Positions 22,243 through 33,811 are shown, counted from the stretch's first letter. The stretch: 64,000 nucleotides of DNA from Botryosphaeria dothidea (GCA_011503125.2 WWBZ02000033.1:1364001-1428000), one strand, 5' to 3'. The notes: generated by a model not told the origin, from the sequence alone. Translations and numbers: made by a program.

Positions 22243-24118
22243 TCATAGCTCATCACGTGCCTGTTCCTTTTCTTGCTTCTTCGCCTTCTGGTCATTGCAA
22301 ACTGCCGGCGTGCCAACCTCCATGCGGTAAACGCACTTCTCCTCCTCTCTGACCTTCCAGATCTCGTCTTTCTCCGCGCATGCAAGGATGACCGTAGTGC
22401 TCCTGTTGGGACCGTTCCAGCAGTGCTGGCCATTCTCGAACTTGAGTGCGAGACGCTCACCGGAGCCCAGACCCTTACCATCAGGACTGACATCCTCATC
22501 AACAACGACCGTCTCAATGCGGACAAAGTTACCCATGTTCGTGTTGCCGCCGCTCTTCTTGGGCTTCTGCAAAGTCTTGCCCATAAAGCAGAACTCGTAC
22601 GTATATTCGCCAGAGTCGGTGCTGACGCACTGGTCCTTGAGAGCGCGGAAGATCTCGTCGGGACCGTAGTCCTTGGTGAGGTCACCCTCGTGGTTTTCAA
22701 GTTCCTTCTTCTGGTTCTTGAGGTCGTTCTCGGCACTGTTGAGACGAGACTTAGCATCCTTGACGACCTGCGATTCGCTGGCCTGGGATGCTGAGTCGTC
22801 CTCAGGTAGGATGCCGTTATCAATCAGCGCCTGGCGCAGGGCCCTGAGCTTCTCGTCGACCCATGAGCGCAGAGGAACAGGGAGGTACTCCTCGAATGCG
22901 TACACTAGACATGGGTTAGCATAGAGTGATACCAGTAGTCCGAAGGATCCTTGAGCTTACAAACATCGCTCTCGTTCTCGTCACCCTCAAAGTCGTCCCA
23001 GTTGAGACCCTCAATCTCAGGCTTGAGGAACTCATCAATATCCCGCTCATGGGCAGCATCCCCGTCGGGACCCTTATCCCGAGCAGCATAGTCCTCCCAC
23101 GCCTTAACGGCACGCTTGACACCCTCGTCGTTGAAGTTGGGGTTATATTCCACCTTGAATGTCGACAAGATCTGCTCGAGCTCCGCAACCCGCTCGCGGC
23201 TAGAATCACGCTCGCCACGCACTCTCGTCAACGACTCCCTCAGATCGTCCAACCGCTGCTTGGCAAGGCCCGCGAGGACAGAAAACTTGCCACCCGTCTT
23301 CCCCTTCTTCACCACCTTGGCCTTCTCCTGCTTCTCGATGTCTGCGTATTCGTCCTTCAGCTGCTTGACCTTGACCTCGGCCGCCTTGATCTCCGTGCCG
23401 AGGGTCGAGATGCGGTCCTCGATCTCCTTGCGCAGGCGCGACGCCTCGTTGACCAGCTCCTTGCGCTTCTGGTTGGCGGCGGCCAGCGACTTCTGGCGGG
23501 CCTCGTCCTGCTTGCGCCACTCCTTGCCAATTTCCTTGCATTTGTCCTCACACTTCACACCGCCGACGCCCTCCCATTCGTCACTACCGTCACAGCACTG
23601 CTCGTAATCGCAGATGCCGTCGTTGACGTTGGTGAAAGGGATGTAGCCGGGGATGTGGCCCTTGTTTTTGCAGTAGAAGCCCGGCAGGGCGACGGTGATG
23701 TTGATGTCATCGGCATTGGGATCGAAGGCGTGGTGCGGCGATAGCGGAGACAGGTAGGAGCATGCGGCGGTGCCAGGCTCGTCGGAGCCGTCGGGGCAGT
23801 CGCAGTAGTCGTCGTTGACCTGGGAGACGGAGAGGGAAACGGCGGGGTTGGAGATACAAGTGAACTTTTCGGCGTCTTTGTAGAACTTTGCAACTGCGAC
23901 GGATATGAGTAATTGACGAGTCGCGGCAAGCGGAGGGGCTGGAGCTCGTGTGGAGATGGGAATGCGGAGCTGGAGAGCTGCAACGAGGGTGGTGTAGTGC
24001 AAGGTGTTTACATACAATCAGGGCCAACGCCGCGGGGCCGCGAGGCCTCAGCAGCAGTGACGGCGGGAGTGAGAGCAGTGCTGAGGAGCAGGAGGGTGTC
24101 GAGCGAAGTACTCCTCAT
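22243..24118 (-). CDS. gtb1: Glucosidase II beta subunit (PRKCSH/GTB1)
   Basis: Regulatory subunit of ER alpha-glucosidase II, which trims the two inner glucoses from N-glycans during glycoprotein folding; the beta subunit recruits the glycan and retains the enzyme in the ER. Model: complement(22243..22904, 22961..23893, 24016..24118), 565 residues. Signal peptide MRSTSLDTLLLLSTALTPAV, then RPRGVGPDFAKFY at the family's conserved start. Two LDL-receptor-A-like cysteine modules follow (NDDYCDCPDGSDEPGTAAC and NDGICDYEQCCDGSDEW). A long coiled coil spans about residues 150-270. An acidic stretch follows, and a C-terminal MRH mannose-binding domain lies at about 435-545 with the CVSTDSG, GQHCWNGPNRST and EEEKCVYRMEVGTPAVC blocks. 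It ends in RDEL, an H/KDEL-type ER retrieval signal. Intron 1 (122 bp) and intron 2 (56 bp) both restore frame at conserved residues. Confidence 0.95.
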
Positions 24119-24722
24119 TTTGGGCTAAATTGAGTCACGGATGGAAGAGAATCTGGGGATGCTGGCAGTCTCCACGAATGCCAGCTGGTGAGATCGAAGG
24201 GGAGCTCGGGCCACTGATTTTCCCCACACACCCTGACACCCCCAGCCGTCGCCGTCGCCGTCGCCTGTCACCTCCAACACACGTCTCTGCCACCGCCCAG
24301 ATGACATTGCAATTGCGAGTATTCCATGGACGCTGAAGATGCAAATTGTCGCATCAACATTAACGAATGAAGCATTCGATGCTGGCATCTCATCAATGCG
24401 CCTGCAATCGCGGTGCGGAAGTCGCGCGCTCGCCCAGTAACTCAGAACAGCAGGTAGGACTAGCTCTCAAGCTCATGCGTCGAAGGAAGGCTCTTCCTTC
24501 GCGAAGCCCAGAGATGCTACACTCTTTCTTCCTCTCTTACTTCGCTCATGCTTCTTCATCACAATTATTCCCTGCAACAGCACCACCTATCTCGCTCCGT
24601 CATTTGGCCATCTTTAACTCTCTTCTTCCTGGGTTCCCGTCGCTGTTCGACGAGCAGGTCCGTTCAATTGCTTCCTGTTGCAATCGCAGCAGAGGCAGCC
24701 CGAGGTGAAGGCTCCGACCTCA
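24119..24722. other. Divergent promoter region
   Basis: 604 bp between the start codons of the - strand glucosidase II beta gene and a + strand gene of unknown function, so it must carry both promoters and 5' leaders. No distinct regulatory motif stood out. Confidence 0.5.
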
Positions 24723-26603
24723 ATGGACTCGCCGGCCGCACAATCTGTGACCTTATCCGAGACTCACGATGAGAACACGCGAGCTGCCTCTGCCCCGATA
24801 GTCGACGAAGATACAGAGCCTCTTCTCACATCTGAAGAGCGCAAGAAACGCCACATGCCAAAGAGGGCTTCCGATGGCCGTGGAGGAAGCAAGGAGGAAG
24901 AGGATGAGGCCAGGCTGCGTTGGCCAGTCCGGCACTGCTCAGCTTCTGTGGACCCACTTACTCGAGACAGAAGGATAAAGCGCATTGAGACCTTCATCGA
25001 CCGAGCCAAACAACGAGGGACCTCTTATCGAGAGCCTCTGCGTACCCCATCCGATGGTGGCTCCATTCGTCGCGTACGCACCGCTCCGACCCCAGTCAGA
25101 AGGCGCTCGTCCTCCGCAATGTCCAGCCTTCTGTGGCTCACTCGCTCGCGCTCCAAGGAATCAGGGGCCGAATCTCTTTTGCGCCGGGTCGGCCATCATA
25201 TCAGAGCACGTCCTCGCCCTAATGGTGATTTGCATGATATGGCTCCTTCGGAAGAAAGCTTCGGCTCTTCATGTTCTGCTCCCGAGGTTCCCATTACCGC
25301 ATCATCCTCTAGCTCTCCTTTGAATCCTGGGGCTAGCCCAGTATTGGACTACAAACAATCCCGCCACCAATATCATTCTGTTCCCGCATTACATCTGTGC
25401 AACTATCGAAGATCTTCGTCTCTCCGGACGAACTCTTCGCCTTCCGACTACGGAAGCGCTTCGCCCTCTTCAATCGCGTCTATCAAAAGCGCCTGTGCAG
25501 ACACTACGACCACGCTGGCGGATGTGCATGTTGTCAAATTCCCTCAGGATGAAGACACAGGTACGCTCACACCCGGAAGGCTCACTCCGAGTCCGAGTAT
25601 GCACATAGTCGAATCCGGCCGTGGCCCCTACCACCTCGTTTGGGGTGAGCCATCATCCTCCAAACCTAGCATTTCGGATGCAGATCCTACTTCAATCTCC
25701 CCCGACGAGGTTTTTCCGAGGAGCCCTTCGCCTTCTGGCCTTGAACGCGTCAACACCAAGCTTGAGAAGTGGTCATTTGCTGCTCGTGAGAGTACTGCTC
25801 TGGACAAAAGTAGGAGCCATCCTCACTTTCGATCCTATGTCGAGGTCTACCAGGATGATGAAGACCCCCAATTCGATATGGACGATGATGAAAATGTCCT
25901 CTTTATGGCCCCGCCCAATAGCGAGCGACCGACACCGGCTGTATCCGCCTGGCAATCCCGCCGTAGTAGCCAAGCGGAAGGTAATCATTCGAATAACTCA
26001 TCGCCTCTATCTGGATGTCATTCAAGCTCATCTTCCTCCTCTCCTTTCGAACCGCCGAAAGAACAGCAGCAACAGGCAGAGGGAGACAGTCATATTCGAT
26101 TCGCGATGCAGCATCGTCCTCAACACAATGATGAGTACAATGTTCTGTTTCCTTGCTACAGCCCGCGGCCGAACAAGACTATTCAAGTCGACGACCGTCG
26201 CAGAAAAGGATCTCGCTCTTTGTCCAGCCTATCCAATACCTCTGACATGTCTGACAATGCGACGTCACTCTTGAAAAGACATGAAGACTCAGTCGTTCTG
26301 ATGGCTGAGCGTTGCCCGGACCCGGTCGAGCTCCCAGTTGGAAATCCATGGACTCACCGTGACTCTGTCGCCCTAGCAAAAGAACGCATCAGGAAGAAGC
26401 ACGCAAACGAGACTGGCGAGGCGCTTGTCGGAGGTATCGGCATCCTCAAGGGAGTTGGCAAGGGTGGCTTTGAAAGGAGAGCACCCCTGGACATCCCCCG
26501 AGTTCAGCAGATCACGTATATGGGTGTGATGAGCCCTATCCCTGATTTGAGCCCACCCAATTCGGGCACTAACACGTATAACGGGAGTCGTGCTGGCCGG
26601 TAG
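24723..26603 (+). CDS. Ser-rich protein of unknown function
   Basis: Single open frame. The first in-frame ATG is 24723 (MDSPAAQSVTLSETHDENTR); the frame is open upstream only through non-ATG codons. 626 residues, stop at 26601-26603. The N-terminal third is basic and arginine-rich (DRRIKRIETFIDRAKQRG, RRVRTAPTPVRRRSSSAMSS). The middle is Ser/Pro-rich. There is an acidic patch DDEDPQFDMDDDENVLFM and a conserved-looking C-terminal block beginning NPWTHRDSVALAKERIRKKH and continuing with ALVGGIGILKGVGKGGFERR, which is much less low-complexity than the rest and may be the functional part. No signal peptide, membrane helix or catalytic motif. Family not recognised; probably a lineage-restricted regulatory or scaffold protein. 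Confidence 0.8.
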   Translation: MDSPAAQSVTLSETHDENTRAASAPIVDEDTEPLLTSEERKKRHMPKRASDGRGGSKEEEDEARLRWPVRHCSASVDPLTRDRRIKRIETFIDRAKQRGTSYREPLRTPSDGGSIRRVRTAPTPVRRRSSSAMSSLLWLTRSRSKESGAESLLRRVGHHIRARPRPNGDLHDMAPSEESFGSSCSAPEVPITASSSSSPLNPGASPVLDYKQSRHQYHSVPALHLCNYRRSSSLRTNSSPSDYGSASPSSIASIKSACADTTTTLADVHVVKFPQDEDTGTLTPGRLTPSPSMHIVESGRGPYHLVWGEPSSSKPSISDADPTSISPDEVFPRSPSPSGLERVNTKLEKWSFAARESTALDKSRSHPHFRSYVEVYQDDEDPQFDMDDDENVLFMAPPNSERPTPAVSAWQSRRSSQAEGNHSNNSSPLSGCHSSSSSSSPFEPPKEQQQQAEGDSHIRFAMQHRPQHNDEYNVLFPCYSPRPNKTIQVDDRRRKGSRSLSSLSNTSDMSDNATSLLKRHEDSVVLMAERCPDPVELPVGNPWTHRDSVALAKERIRKKHANETGEALVGGIGILKGVGKGGFERRAPLDIPRVQQITYMGVMSPIPDLSPPNSGTNTYNGSRAGR

Positions 26604-27528
26604 GGCTTGATTTAGCCCCAGGAGAAGGAGGTGTTGTGATGCTTGCTTCCTCTCCTTGTTGTTGCCCTGTTTGTCTTTCCCTATCAGCTTTTTGAAAGCC
26701 ACAGTGTATCTGTGGCGCATTCCTCCCAGGATGTAGCTCTTGGTGTTGACATAGATGCCGCTTAATCACAAATTCCTATAGGCCGCCTTCAGCTTTATGC
26801 ACATTGGCTCATCAAAGGTTTTATGTCCACACCATGACGCGCTCGAAGTGTTCATTTTCTATAAATGATGATGGTGACTTTCTGCCTTCCCATCGCTACT
26901 CTGACGGAAAGGAACGAGAACGCCTGAGAAGCAGTGAAGAATTTGTTTGACTCGCATTACGCGGGACCAACAAACCTGACCGCACCAGTGTGGCAAGAAC
27001 CCTGACGATGAAAACAGACAGTGAAACAGCTTTCCATGGCCTCGGCCAGATCCCAACTTCCTTATCACACCCATTCTGGCCAGACGCACAGAGACTAGTA
27101 GTCTTCGGGCTTTCTGTTTATTGGCACAATGGTGCGCAGAGAGGCTAATATAGACTAGAGGCGGGAGAGTGTTCGCTGTGGAAGAGATTGTGTGTGATTC
27201 GAAAGAAGTAGTTTTTGTATGTGGTCCTTCGAGTGTTCGTGGGGCTATGTGATGCACTGGGGTATTATTTTGTCAGGCATGCACGGGTAGCCTAAGTGAA
27301 CATGAACAGGGCCTGGCGGATGATATAACACGGTCTGGAACTTATTTTAGGTGTGATAGAGTGCGTAGTATTCTGGTGAGGTTACGCCCCCGTGATTGAG
27401 GTCTTCTTTGTCCAGAGGCCACTTGCCCAACCGAAGGCATCATCACACTGGTCATAACCACATAGGTAGCATGTGCAAATCTCTGCTCACGAACAAAAAG
27501 AAAAAAAGCTTCATGATGATGGGGCCAC
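26604..27528. other. Intergenic, convergent gene ends
   Basis: 3' flanks of the + strand Ser-rich protein gene and the - strand rhodopsin-like gene. No convincing frame or RNA gene. Confidence 0.5.
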
Positions 27529-28994
27529 TCAGCTTGCCCCATACTGGCGATCCTTCTCCACGCTCACCTCGCACGAGTACCCCCACTGATCCACCCCTGG
27601 CCTCGTCAACCTGCTCTCGCTCTCCCCACTCGACCGCCCGCACACCGCACCGCCGCCATTCCCATCCTGATCCACCGCCGGAGAAGAATACACCTCCGAC
27701 GTGCTCGTCACCTGGATGATCCCATGCTCCAGCTCGCTCAGCTCCACGCTCCTACCCCTGCCACCCGTCCGCACCCCTCCGTCACCGTCACCGAGGGACC
27801 GCACCTCGAAAACATCGCCGCCGAACCCCCGCTTCCCTTCGGACGTGCTGGACGCGGATGGCAGGCGGGATGCGTGCGCGTGCGCCTTGCTCCACGCGAT
27901 GGACGGCAGCGTGCGCTTGTGTGTGGCGCCGCTGTACGTGTCGTCGGGCGAGGAGGAGGAGGCGAGCTCGGTGGTGGGCTCGAGCAGGCCGAGGGTGAAG
28001 ATGCGGCCGAGCAGGGGGCGGAGGGAGGGGAGGCAGGCGCAGACGATGGAGACCTTTTGCATGCGCGTCAGGCTTTGGCAGTGTGGTGTGGTAGGCCTGT
28101 GGGATGGGAAACTTACGTGCAGCTCGACGGCCGTCCAGGTCGCGGGGCCGGGCGAGGTCACGGACTTGTCGTTGCTGTAGGAGACGCGGGCGATGGTGTA
28201 GAGGCGGATGGCCGACATGATGCAGCCGACGAAGCCGAAGGAGAAGGCGATGATCATGCCCCACTTGCTGTGGTTGCTGATGTTGAGCCGGAGGAGCCGC
28301 GGGATGGGGATGATGATTATGATGATGTTGATGAGCATGTTCATGGCGGCGTTGAAGTAGTAGTAGATGGGTCTGTCCATGCAGTGTCCTGGTAGTTGCC
28401 TCTGCCAGTACTTTGCGACGGGGACGCAGGAGAAGACGCCGAGGGCGGTTGCTTCGACGGTGTATGCGGCAACGAAGACGATGGTGGCCCAGGTGGCGAT
28501 GGTGGTGCGCCTGTCGATGAAGACGCGGAGGTACTGGCAAAGGATGGAGAGCTTGGCGAGGCCGGTGCCTAATGAGTAGAGCAGTATACTGACCCATAGC
28601 CTTTTTGAATGTCAGATATTGATACTTCGCAGACATGGAATTTATAGAAGCTCACCATTTGAGCTGTCTGCCAAGCATTGGGAGACTGATTTCGCGCATG
28701 GCGCGGCCCTCGCCATTTTCTGCTTCTGTCGGAGAGGTCAGTTGAGGATCATGTCAAGAGAGGTGAAATGGTGTGCTTACGCCCAAAAATTGTAACAGCA
28801 AAAGGTATTGTCAAAAGGAAGGAAAGGGAAACCAAAGCATCATCCCATCCTAAACGTCCCTGGACGCGGGCGCGGGTGACAACCTTCAGACCAACAAATG
28901 AGAGTGATAGTATTGTCATAACGATCGCGACTATGCATGACCGCTGGGCTGCCTTAGTAATCGGCAACTCCAAGCTGTCCTGCGAAGGATTCAT
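27529..28994 (-). CDS. Rhodopsin-like (SAT4-type) fungal integral membrane protein
   Basis: Model: complement(27529..28053, 28117..28600, 28656..28725, 28781..28994), 430 residues; introns are 55, 55 and 63 bp, GT-AG, each restoring frame. It belongs to the large fungal family of seven-helix 'rhodopsin domain' proteins, whose members lack the retinal lysine logic of true opsins; the family includes PTH11-like and SAT4-like proteins. Visible marks are RCGWDD-like ARVQGRLGWDDALVSLSFLL after helix 1-2, SILLYSLGTGLAKLSILCQY for helix 3, the FSCVPVAKYWQRQLPGHCM loop, YYYFNAAMNMLINIIIIIIP for a later helix, and SKWGMIIAFSFGFVGCIMSA. The last helix (VSIVCACLPSLRPLLGRIF) is followed by a long Ser/Gly-rich cytoplasmic tail. 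Substrate or ligand cannot be inferred. A second family member lies at 58.5-60.0 kb. Confidence 0.88.
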
Positions 28995-30508
28995 GATGGC
29001 TGCAGGTACCAGTGCTCCGGCCTGGAAACGAACGAGGGGGATCTCTCACAGCCGGAGACGGGAACAGCACTGGGGGCTGACAAGTGCCGTATATACCTGA
29101 GAGATCACACTCGCGGCAGTCGCGCAACCATGGATCCCGCGGCCCTTGTTGGAGCATTCAGCTGCACACTAGGCATCAATGCGTTCGAGCTTGAGTCCTT
29201 GGTTGGCGCGCTTCAGCTCGGAACCCATAAGCGCCGCCCTGATTAGCTCACCCCGCAGATGACGGCGCGGGAACTAAGATCGCCGAAGCCAATTGTGAGT
29301 GTAGACAGTTGCCGCGGCAGTCGAGACCTGTCAGTACCTGAAGCTTGCTCAACTTTATGACAGGTACATCGCGGGAGACAAGACACAATGGTGTTGCCGT
29401 GGTCTGTACAACGATAGTGTGGCTAATACTCCGGAGGTTCAGTAGCCTGCAATTTGCCTTGGTTAACATCTCGGGGCCAGATGTAAAGCACAGTCAAAAG
29501 CATTAACGAGATCTCTGCGCAATAGCTGCCTCATCAGATGGGGGGTGATAAGAATTTTCCTTCAGCATACTCCTTCGGGATCTGAAAACCGAGTGTTTCT
29601 GATCCATCGGCACTGCTTTTCTCCGGAGAGCTTGACCCTTGTAGTGATCATAGGTGGATAAGAAGATCGATGGGGATTCCCCATAGAGACAATGGTTTGG
29701 ACCTTTTGGCTCAGTGGCTGGCGAAGGAACAAGGAGCTTGCGTGATAGAGGTGAAGACGGGAAGTTGGGTATTTGCCGAGCAACCCAATTCGGCGTGCAC
29801 CTTGCCGCATGTGGCTCCCAATCGCGCCAATCCTGGGGCCATCTCTTAGCCACTTTTTAGCGCACCATCGGAAGCCTGTACCTCGATCCCCGCGGTTAGC
29901 GAGAAGTGCGTTCGCGAAACAATCGTAGATATTTTGCAGATCTCTGCAACCATCCCGTTGTACCCGCGTCTGGAGCGTGCGTAGTTGAATGAAGCTGCCG
30001 GTGTTGGTTTCCCTGAAGGGTTTCGTGCAGTATTGGTGGCCAGAACGAATTCATTAACTGGCAGTTGCCGCAAGGCATTTCCAAGTTTTTGGCCAGGTCA
30101 TCGCGGGCCATTGCAACCCTTGGCAGCTCCAGGCCCCAGCCCTGTGTATAGAACGCATTCTGGAGATCTTGGCGACCCTAGAGGCTCGGCTTTGGTCGGT
30201 CCAGGAGCGCACGGCCACTGTCAAAGGGATGACATGTGTTTCCAAAAGTTGTGGTTGTTTATCATCAAGCAGCTGCCACTTATCTCCCAAAACGACATGA
30301 AAGGAAGGTGGGGAAAAGCTTAAATTTTCCGGCTAAGGTCGGGAGTGAACCATGCTTATGCCACAACAGAGGAAGGACATGAAGCTTGTACGCTTTCGAT
30401 GGTAATCAAGATAGATCATTGATCACTTACAATGCCGTTTCACTGTTCTTCAGTATCTCAATCATCTTCCGGCGGAGCTTCATCCGTATCATCAGTTCTT
30501 TTCCCGCC
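28995..30508. other. Intergenic, no supported gene
   Basis: Holds the 5' flank of the rhodopsin-like gene and the 3' flank of the STAND-like gene, both on the - strand. The short frames at 29503-29853 (-) and 29985-30323 (+) have no recognisable features, and the latter lacks an ATG at its listed start. Confidence 0.5.
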
Positions 30509-31714
30509 TTATGGCTTCTCCTCCCGTCTCAGTGACCTTTCCTCGCTCTCCAATATTCGCGGCCTTTCGGGAACACATTCGTGTATGATATTGAAAGACC
30601 TTGTCTCCCCCGTCTGATCTGTATCTGCTTCCGGGATCTGCTCAGGCGATTGAGATTTTGAATTTAAATCCCTGTCTACTTGTTCTCGCACGATCTCCTG
30701 TACCCGAGAAATATGGTTGAAGCCACACGTGTTGCAGTATCCCATGTCGTAGCCGGCGAATGCGATTTCAGAAGCATCATCGGAATTTCGTGAGGGTTCA
30801 GAAGCGGTTGATGATAGTTGGCGCGGATTTTGAGTTGGAGGACTTGCAGGGCGGCCCGCTTGCGGAATTATCTGCTGGCTTGTTTCCCCTTGCGAGGTGG
30901 AATCGGAGTCTGAAATGATGGAAGTGATTGGTTCCCTCGCGCTCAACCTGCGCTTCTCCCTCCTGTGTTCCTTTGATTCCGTGATTTCTCTTTCCGCGAG
31001 CTGCGTCACTCTTTCCAGTAATTGCGACATTTCTCGAATCATCTCGGCCTGGGCCGCTTGCGTCACGCCCTGCTCAGCTAGTATCTCATTTGTTCGAATG
31101 CACGCTTGCGCTTGTGTCTTGATCGATTTCTCCAACGCCTTCCTGTCTCCAGCGAGGTCTACATCAGCCATGAACCTCTTTGGGGCTTAGGTGTCGACCA
31201 CAAATACTCACATTCGCCCTCTCAACTCGTCGGGTACAGTGTCCATAGCTCCCATTGTATTCTTCAGCTTGCCATAAGTGACTAGACTTATGCACATGTG
31301 AACCAGCGCCGATACGTATCCCAGTTCTTTTTTGAGATCACCCACTTCTTCTTTTTGGAATAGCCACAAACACCGAGCAGTTCCTCGTTGCAACGCCGAC
31401 GTACCATTCCGCTTACTCATTGGTTTGAGACGTTTTACAAGGATTGTCTTGAGCTTGTTCAACAGGCATTCACTTCGGTGTTGCAGATCGGCATCGATGC
31501 GTAGACGGTGCACTTCTCCCGCCATGGGAGAGTCTTCTTCAGCGAGTGCGTTTCCAAATAGCAGCAGAACGTTTCCACAGGTCTTCGTGTCGGAGAGGAC
31601 GTCTGTCATCTCTTCCTTTGCATGCGAGAGAGTCTTGGTGTAGTATCTCAGTTTCTTGCCTGTGCGACCAAATTCAACAGAAAGGGCGACAATCGCTGAA
31701 GCGAATTCGGCCAT
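30509..31714 (-). CDS. Protein with STAND-type fungal N-terminal domain (PigL_N-like), no NACHT
   Basis: The ATG at 31714 gives MAEFASAIVALSVEFGRTGK followed by LRYYTKTLSHAKEEMTDVLS and TCGNVLLLFGNAL, which resembles the helical N-terminal domain found at the start of many fungal NLR-like STAND proteins. My model is complement(30509..31142, 31212..31714), 378 residues, using donor GTGAGT and acceptor GGAGACAG (69 bp intron). A nearer acceptor would make a 36 bp intron and add 11 residues, which I think less likely. The second exon is a coiled-coil-like helix (EMSQLLERVTQLAEREITES), then a Ser-rich region and a small motif YCNTCGFNHISRVQEIV, and ends REEKP. There is no nucleotide-binding or repeat domain, so it would be an orphan N-terminal module. 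Function unknown. Confidence 0.65.
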
Positions 31715-33040
31715 GTCGGGCCTGAAACGTTGGCCCTCCAAAATTCACGAGAAAGCGAGCTATGGAGATGGAGCAAATCGGTAAGTCAGAGAGAGCAGAT
31801 CAAAGTGCGGAATCAGCCTGGCTGCAAAAATCTTAAATGTTCGCATACGGCCTGGTCGCAGCGCGAGGCTGAAAAAACGTAAGAATCACCGCCACAACCC
31901 CGCGCGGTCAGGCAACGGTGATAGAGACATGCGCGCGGCTGAGATCAGCCAAAGATGAGCATGCGGTGAGTATGATCGGTGAAGCTAGGGTAGGCTTCCA
32001 GCGGCTATCCGAATCTTGTGACAGCGACAACGAACCGCACAGGAGGTCCTGGTGGCAGAGCAGTTCTCGAGCGTTGGACAAAGAGACAGGTGGCATTGGC
32101 ATGTTTCCAAATCGTTGCGACGTTCGAAGATGGATCTCCCATTGGTTTCCTGTTTCGGTGACAGACGCATCTGCATTTGTGGTCCAATGAGAGCGCTTTC
32201 AATGTGATCTGTAAGCAAACCGGTAAGTGCAGGTGTCCAATTGGAAGCCGATGAGGTCTGTCATTTTCGGCTTTGCAGCCGCAGTCGACTTGCTGACAAT
32301 CAGACAAGGGCTGCTGTGAAGAGGCAGCCGCAGGTCCATTTACCGCCATATTGTGGTACAGGTGTCGGTCTTGACTCTGCGCAAACGTGGGGGAGAGGAG
32401 GGCTGACGTCATTTTCCCTCGCGAACCCGCTCAAACTTTCCTTCTTGTGCTGCAATCCGCGCACTCAACTCTGACCCACACATCCATCGCCCTTCGATTG
32501 CCAACAACTTGGGGTGCTTCGAGCTCATGTTTATAGAGGATTTGACAAGACAGATCGAAGATCGACTAACACCGTGATAGAGCACTTCCACGTCTTGCAA
32601 TCTCAGAGCTGGGCAGCGAGGAAGTCGAGTATCTCGTCATCCGACCGAGCGCGAGACCGAGAAGAAGCTGTAGACACGACGCACCTCTGATGGAGACGGC
32701 AAGGGCTGCGCAAAAGACCAGACGGAGACGACCGGAGAAAGGGATGAGCGTATCTGCGGACCTCGGAAGCAGTCTGGTGTTGAAATTGATGTTGATAACA
32801 TCGTATGATCGCTCTCAACATCTCTCCCACCAAACGGAAGGCCTCGGCCAACAAGGCCAGCACTCCTACTTTTTCCGCTCGCGGACATACCTCGGCAGTC
32901 GCCTCGCTGGACTTACCCCAAAGCGTTAGCGTCAGACCGAGCGGTCGGAGGCCCGTACGTCCGCATCGAACACCAAAAATTTCTTCACGACGGGTCAACC
33001 AAAACTCAACAACCACCGTTCCAACCTTCCGGTCAAGGAC
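31715..33040. other. Intergenic with weak coding-like traces
   Basis: Frames at 32603-33016 (-) and 32805-33116 (+) overlap each other. The first ends in a plausible acidic C-terminus (RSDDEILDFLAAQL) but lacks an ATG; the second starts with an ATG (MIALNISPTKRKASANK) but runs through the tRNA gene. I do not call either. Confidence 0.4.
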
Positions 33041-33045
33041 AAAAA
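33041..33045 (-). terminator. Pol III terminator of tRNA-Asp
   Basis: Five A on the + strand, i.e. TTTTT on the transcribed strand 13-17 nt after the tRNA 3' end, the usual RNA polymerase III stop. Confidence 0.7.
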
Positions 33046-33057
33046 GGACGTTCTGTA

Positions 33058-33172
33058 CTCTCCGACGGGGAATCGAACCCCGGTCTCCCGCGCTTGTAAC
33101 GATACGCTTGTTCTAGCAATTTGCCAGGGTGGCAGTGACAAGCGGAAATCATGACCACTAGACCATCGAAGA
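33058..33172 (-). tRNA. tRNA-Asp (GTC) with 43-nt intron
   Basis: Transcribed from 33172 to 33058. The acceptor stem is TCTTCGA/TCGGAGA with discriminator G. The D-arm carries box A (TGGTCTAGTGG). The anticodon stem is TCCGC/GCGGG with loop TTGTCAC, giving anticodon GTC at positions 34-36. The T-arm is CGGGG/CCCCG around TTCGATT (box B). A 43-nt intron (33093-33135) sits after position 37, the canonical place for nuclear tRNA introns, so the mature molecule is 72 nt before CCA addition. Confidence 0.96.
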
Positions 33173-33804
33173 CGCTCAGCAGTTGTTCTGCTGGATGGTT
33201 GACGATGGGAGCGGGCTGCAGGGCTTAAGAAGTGATCACTTGAGTGTAGTCATTCCATGTTGTGATGATTTGCTTCGGGGCGGTGGCTGATGGGGCTGAC
33301 GAGCTGATCAATCACGCCCTTTCTCATCAGAGCTCAGCTTCCATATTTGCACAGCATCAAGTCAGTAGTGGCACTTAACTCTACGCTGTTGTTCGAGGGC
33401 ATCTTGGGAGCAAACGGGTCAAAGTCGATCAGAGGCAGTCATGTGTCCCTTCTGTTCCAACGTCGACTCTTTACTCCGTTCCAGTGAACTTGATACACGA
33501 AGTCCCTGAGAAGAGTTTGGAAAGTACAACAAGGCACGCTCTACCAACATCGCAGGGACATGCTTTGTGTCCGAACTAACCGTAAAAGTAAGGTCGAGAA
33601 GATACTTTGGCCGGACAAACTAACTAAATCTTTGACATTTGCTTATATCTGCTTACCTCCCTCAGCTTTGTTCAATATTGTGTCCAGCCTGATGTGGTTG
33701 GAGCTGTCACACAACCTCGTATACGGCTTACCGATGATCAAGCAGTCAAGCCACCTTCTCCATCACGCTCCCAGCTCGGTCATATGAAGTGCCTGGACAT
33801 TGAA
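33173..33804. other. Intergenic between tRNA-Asp and polysaccharide lyase gene
   Basis: Upstream region of both the - strand tRNA and the + strand lyase gene. No convincing frame. Confidence 0.5.
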
Positions 33805-33811
33805 TATAAAA
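33805..33811 (+). promoter_or_regulatory. TATA box of polysaccharide lyase gene
   Basis: TATAAAA, 81 bp upstream of the ATG at 33886, followed by a short A/C/T-rich leader ending CTAATCACA before the ATG. Confidence 0.65.

Noticed and set aside
22926..23744. 272-codon + strand frame opposite glucosidase II beta
   Set aside because: Antisense shadow of a clearly conserved gene; Leu/Val-rich shadow composition.
27724..28395. 223-codon + strand frame opposite the rhodopsin-like gene
   Set aside because: Antisense shadow; the - strand spliced product is conserved.
31176..31211. A 36-bp intron as the alternative junction in the STAND-like gene
   Set aside because: Below usual fungal intron size; a 69-bp intron with better branch and acceptor fits the same frame.
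32603..33116. Overlapping frames on both strands near tRNA-Asp, one with a plausible acidic C-terminus
   Set aside because: The - strand frame lacks an ATG and the + strand frame runs through the tRNA; neither is recognisable.
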